A DNA stretch of 37,907 nt, from IMG/VR virus record IMGVR_UViG_3300008517_000278, positions 1-37,907 of that record; one strand, written 5' to 3'. A program made the position numbers and the translations under genes. Of this stretch, positions 35,974 through 37,907 are shown piece by piece. Each line of letters begins with the position of its first letter. Position 1 is the stretch's first letter. Source of the stretch: a virus. The notes below the pieces were generated by a model, which had not been told where the DNA came from, ran no database searches, and worked only from the letters and a program-made list of their open reading frames with translations.

Positions 35974-36405
35974 TTATGCTTTCGTAATCATTTTCCTGTA
36001 TCTTTTCTGTCTCTGCCAGGCATTGAAGTCCATCGCCTTCCGCTTCCTTCCCTTGAGATACATAAGGATTGCCCGAGCTCCATTGCTCAGGTTACTAAGA
36101 GTCCTGCCATCCTCAATCTGTGTTACCAATAGTTCACCCCTGTTTGGCGTTTTGGCTAATCTAGACTCCAGTTCGCCGATGATAAGCTCAGGCTTAACGA
36201 AAGAGGCTTCAGACTTGAATTGCCTATTACCTACTGGATCCTCCGCTTGGCCCTCCTGAATAGGCCAATGACCAGCCCTTAATGTGTCGGCATTAGCCAG
36301 AATCCACAGGCATTGATAAGGGCAGAAGCGGACTTCACTGTAATTCCACCAATCAGGCGGTGCCTTGCAGTCGTGCCAGTTCTTGCACTTCTGGCAATTA
36401 TTCAT
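35974..36405 (-). CDS. Cysteine-rich protein upstream of the late promoter, 143 aa (antiterminator candidate)
   Basis: This 143-residue basic protein has an N-terminal cysteine cluster (C4, C7, C13, C28, C32; CQKCKNWHDC and RFCPYQC), a likely zinc site, a linker, and a C-terminal basic helix-turn-helix-like region (about 103-140: GARAILMYLKGRKRKAMDFN, RQKRYRKMITKA). I do not recognise the family. Its stop lies 15 bp upstream of the late promoter -35 box, exactly where lambda-type phages place their antiterminator gene Q relative to pR'. A role as late-gene activator or antiterminator is inferred from position, zinc site and basic HTH. ATG at 36405 follows AGGGGAGC. Confidence 0.6.
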   Translation of the reverse strand: MNNCQKCKNWHDCKAPPDWWNYSEVRFCPYQCLWILANADTLRAGHWPIQEGQAEDPVGNRQFKSEASFVKPELIIGELESRLAKTPNRGELLVTQIEDGRTLSNLSNGARAILMYLKGRKRKAMDFNAWQRQKRYRKMITKA

Positions 36406-36589
36406 GCCATGCTCCCCTGCTTGGCTTTTTCATCAGCCTGTCTATCTCCTCCAGGCTTTCGAGCTTAGGTTCGACCTTGATAGATCGCTTCTTGCTCCCG
36501 GGCGGTATGAAGAAGTGACCAAAGCGCTTTCTATAGTATCGAGCCAGCTTCCTCTTTTCCTTTATTGACAGAAAGAACCATAGCTCCAT
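36398..36589 (-). CDS. Small basic protein, 63 aa
   Basis: The 63-residue product is basic, with an aromatic N-terminus (MELWFFLSIKEKRKLARYYR) and IPPGSKKRSIKVEPKL in the middle. It looks like a DNA- or RNA-binding mini-protein; family unknown. It starts in a TGATG overlap with the LuxR-type gene, with AAGGGGTGGTTC upstream, and overlaps the cysteine-rich gene by 8 bp. These three genes therefore form one translational unit just before the late promoter. Confidence 0.65.
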   Translation of the reverse strand: MELWFFLSIKEKRKLARYYRKRFGHFFIPPGSKKRSIKVEPKLESLEEIDRLMKKPSRGAWHE

Positions 36590-36822
36590 CAGAACCACCC
36601 CTTACGGATAGCGTAGGTAGTAGCGCGGACCCTATTTCTAACCCCTAACTTCTGGTAGATATGCTGGACATGGTTTTTGACTGTCTGGTGAGATATTCCC
36701 ATGTGGCAGGCGATTTCCTTGTTGGACCAGCCCCGGCACATGTAGCGCAGAACCTCAGTCTCCCTTCTGGTGAGGGGTCTCCGTCTTATCCCCAGGATCC
36801 GCTCTAATAGCTCTCTAATCAT
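36589..36822 (-). CDS. LuxR/GerE-type HTH regulator, 77 aa
   Basis: This is a stand-alone LuxR-type DNA-binding domain: LTRRETEVLRYMCRGWSNKE followed by IACHMGISHQTVKNHVQHIY and KLGVRNRVRATTYAIRKGW (about 17-75), which covers the whole family domain with its conserved E-x-E-V-L, N-K-E-I-A, S-x-x-T-V-K-x-H and KL residues. It lacks any sensor domain. It should bind DNA as a dimer and probably regulates late transcription. An intrinsic terminator lies immediately upstream of the ATG at 36822, and no Shine-Dalgarno is visible, suggesting attenuation or unusual initiation. Confidence 0.85.
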   Translation of the reverse strand: MIRELLERILGIRRRPLTRRETEVLRYMCRGWSNKEIACHMGISHQTVKNHVQHIYQKLGVRNRVRATTYAIRKGWF

Positions 36823-36826
36823 CGTA

Positions 36827-36874
36827 ATAAAAAAGGGCAGAAGATAAGAGATTTACTCTTAAACTTCCGCCCTT
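36827..36874 (-). terminator. Intrinsic terminator abutting the LuxR-type gene
   Basis: AAGGGCAGAAG (36833-36843) and CTTCCGCCCTT (36864-36874) form an 11-bp stem with one mismatch pair, with AGAG/CTCT pairing in the loop. On the minus strand it is followed by TTTTTTATTACG and then the ATG of the LuxR-type gene. It should end early transcripts or attenuate entry into the regulator gene. Confidence 0.85.
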
Positions 36875-36879
36875 CTGAT

Positions 36880-36897
36880 GCGCTCAGTTGAGGCGCT
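36880..36897 (-). promoter_or_regulatory. Small inverted repeat upstream of the terminator
   Basis: GCGCTCA and TGAGGCGC form an imperfect inverted repeat with one bulged base, between the 68-aa gene and the terminator at 36833-36874. It could be an operator or an alternative RNA stem for attenuation. Confidence 0.4.
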
Positions 36898-36907
36898 TAT
36901 TCAGTTG

Positions 36908-37114
36908 TTAATCTATCAAACCATTCTCTTTCGCTATCCTGTCAAATCTTACCACTTCCTCACCGAAGTCACCACTCACTATTGCCTCTAAGGGCACGCC
37001 CTCGTGTATCTTCAATTCCTTAATTCGTGAGTAGGGATGGAGTTTCATCCATTCGATGAAGGCTGCCTGCAAGGGAGTGAGTTTATAGTCTACGAGCTTT
37101 ACTCCGGCAATCAT
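36908..37114 (-). CDS. Hypothetical protein, 68 aa
   Basis: A 68-residue mixed helical protein with no cysteines or membrane segment. LTPLQAAFIEWMKLHPYSRI followed by KELKIHEGVPLEAIV could be helix-turn-helix-like, but the match is weak. ATG at 37114 is preceded by AATAGGAGTAT, a good ribosome binding site. It lies between HNH and the LuxR-type regulator. No function is assigned. Confidence 0.68.
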   Translation of the reverse strand: MIAGVKLVDYKLTPLQAAFIEWMKLHPYSRIKELKIHEGVPLEAIVSGDFGEEVVRFDRIAKENGLID

Positions 37115-37182
37115 ATACTCCTATTATACCACTCCTGAGTTAAGCCAGCTTCATATCAACCTGTTTAATCACCTTAATAATC

Positions 37183-37641
37183 TCATAAGCCACGCTTGCG
37201 TCTTTCTATTTCCTTAATCCAATTACAGTTCCGGCATAGTAACTGAAAGTTGTCTTTAGGATACTTATGCTTGCGAAGCCATCGGTATAATCGCCAACCC
37301 CACATACCCTGCTTTCTTTGTTCTGCTCCATTATTATCAATATGGTCTATATCCAAAACCCTTGAGTCGGTAATTCCACAGACTACGCACTTGCCACCAT
37401 AGGCATTTACCATTTCTTGCCGAATATTAAGCCTATTTTGCCTACCCCAAGCTACATTGTACTTAGGATGTCTCTTATAATATGCCTGTGCATATTCTCT
37501 AGATGACTGGGGATTCCTCCGTTTCCACTCATTCACCCTCGCCGTGTTGCAGTGCTTACAGAGCTTAGAGTTCTTAGCTTTTAATGAAGGGTACCAATTA
37601 GCATCTGTTAATTCACATTGGCAATCATTACACTTGCTCAT
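37183..37641 (-). CDS. HNH endonuclease, 152 aa
   Basis: The 152-residue product is a small HNH nuclease. It has an N-terminal zinc ribbon (CNDCQCELTD with a later CKHC), a basic linker, and a C-terminal HNH core: CVVCG, DIDHIDNNG (about 110-118, the first histidine of the HNH) and NFQLLCRNCNWIKE. I use the ATG at 37641, with CGAGAGGTTGATA upstream; a TTG two codons earlier is possible. It overlaps the C5 methyltransferase 3' end by 14 bp. HNH proteins near terminase genes help terminase cleavage in many phages; here terminase lies 2 kb downstream, so it could also be a free-standing homing-type nuclease. Confidence 0.88.
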   Translation of the reverse strand: MSKCNDCQCELTDANWYPSLKAKNSKLCKHCNTARVNEWKRRNPQSSREYAQAYYKRHPKYNVAWGRQNRLNIRQEMVNAYGGKCVVCGITDSRVLDIDHIDNNGAEQRKQGMWGWRLYRWLRKHKYPKDNFQLLCRNCNWIKEIERRKRGL

Positions 37642-37907
37642 TATCAACCTCTCGTATAACTTTAATCAGTTCAAACGCAACTTGGGGAACTATGGCGTTC
37701 CCGAGGCATTGCACCCTTTCTTTACGATTTTTGATTCCTGTTGCAACTCTTGGGATGCTTGGTTCGGTATCGAAATATCCGTCCAGCCAACAGGAAAGCC
37801 CATTAGCCAGTCCTCCCAGTTCGGGTTCAACTTCCCACCAGTTACCCTGGGAAGGGGCTTGCCTCTCTTGCCATATAATTCCTCGTCCGTCATCTGGCTC
37901 TGGTCTG
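37628..37907 (-). CDS. DNA (cytosine-5) methyltransferase, C-terminal part (continues at position 119 / 1)
   Basis: This completes the gene begun at 1-829. Read from the right edge, the frame passes through the repeated 119 bases and ends at the TAA at 37628-37630. It contains the C-terminal motif RVQCLGNAIVPQVAFELI, the usual motifs IX-X that close the SAM pocket. Merging the redundant bases gives 990 nt and 329 residues without frameshift. The HNH gene starts inside its last codons. Confidence 0.93.
   Translation of the reverse strand, partial: RPEPDDGRGIIWQERQAPSQGNWWEVEPELGGLANGLSCWLDGYFDTEPSIPRVATGIKNRKERVQCLGNAIVPQVAFELIKVIREVDNEQV
37789..37907. repeat. Terminal direct repeat, right copy (circular closure)
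   Basis: Identical to 1-119. It lies inside the methyltransferase gene, so a real, biologically fixed terminal repeat at this place is less likely than linearisation of a circular assembly. Confidence 0.95.

Noticed and set aside
37115-37135. TATAAT just upstream of the 68-aa gene (minus strand)
   Set aside because: It overlaps the ribosome binding region within about 12 bases of the ATG, and no acceptable -35 box lies 16-18 bp upstream, so a promoter is not supported.
37690-37893. 67-aa minus-strand frame starting MTDEELYGKRGKPLP
   Set aside because: It is out of frame with, and wholly inside, the C5 methyltransferase, whose frame carries the conserved C-terminal motif through this stretch.

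Overview
The window is a complete temperate-type tailed bacteriophage genome (or excised prophage) that closes on itself. The first 119 bases recur exactly as the last 119 (1-119 = 37789-37907), so the unique unit is 37,788 bp, and one gene, a cytosine-5 DNA methyltransferase, runs across the junction. Almost every gene is on the minus strand, tightly packed with ATGA or TGATG stop/start overlaps and good Shine-Dalgarno (SD) sequences. There is no tRNA, rRNA or host metabolic gene, so the host can only be called a bacterium. The style of the small phage genes and tail modules recalls metagenomic phages of anaerobes, but I cannot name a host from sequence alone. Replication must use host machinery, since no polymerase, primase or helicase is visible.

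Early region (about 12.0 kb down to 0.8 kb, then across the junction to 36 kb, all minus strand). A consensus promoter at 11936-11964 starts almost on the ATG of a 50-aa HTH protein. A tyrosine integrase follows, then many small genes (several zinc-ribbon proteins, a DUF5658-type membrane protein, ubiquitous unnamed phage proteins), a likely recombination pair (288-aa protein plus Cas4-like Fe-S nuclease), a DUF5131 protein, an adenine/N4-cytosine methyltransferase, a YkgJ-type cysteine-cluster protein, a DUF4373/DnaD-type replication initiator with candidate internal iterons, a gene bracketed by a perfect 23-bp inverted repeat, a VRR-NUC nuclease, the C5 methyltransferase, an HNH nuclease and a LuxR-type HTH regulator.

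Late region (35.95 kb down to 12.3 kb, minus strand). A second consensus promoter (35931-35959) is followed within about 60 nt by an intrinsic terminator, before small membrane-protein genes, small and large terminase, a 244-bp non-coding region with strong hairpins, portal, a 2398-aa virion protein with a zinc-peptidase motif, scaffold, P22-like major capsid protein, head adaptor, and a block of modular tail/fibre proteins full of repeats. No sheath, tail tube or conventional tape measure is recognised, which together with the coat type suggests a short-tailed virion (inference). No endolysin is recognisable.

Only two genes are on the plus strand, both encoding small membrane proteins, in the 12.0-13.1 kb boundary between the end of the late operon and the start of the early operon: a 36-aa single-span protein with its own promoter, and a second DUF5658-like protein paralogous to the minus-strand one at 9568-9885. 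The layout suggests a lambda-like programme: early promoter at the HTH/int end, late promoter with an attenuating terminator, and a candidate antiterminator or activator encoded just upstream of it.
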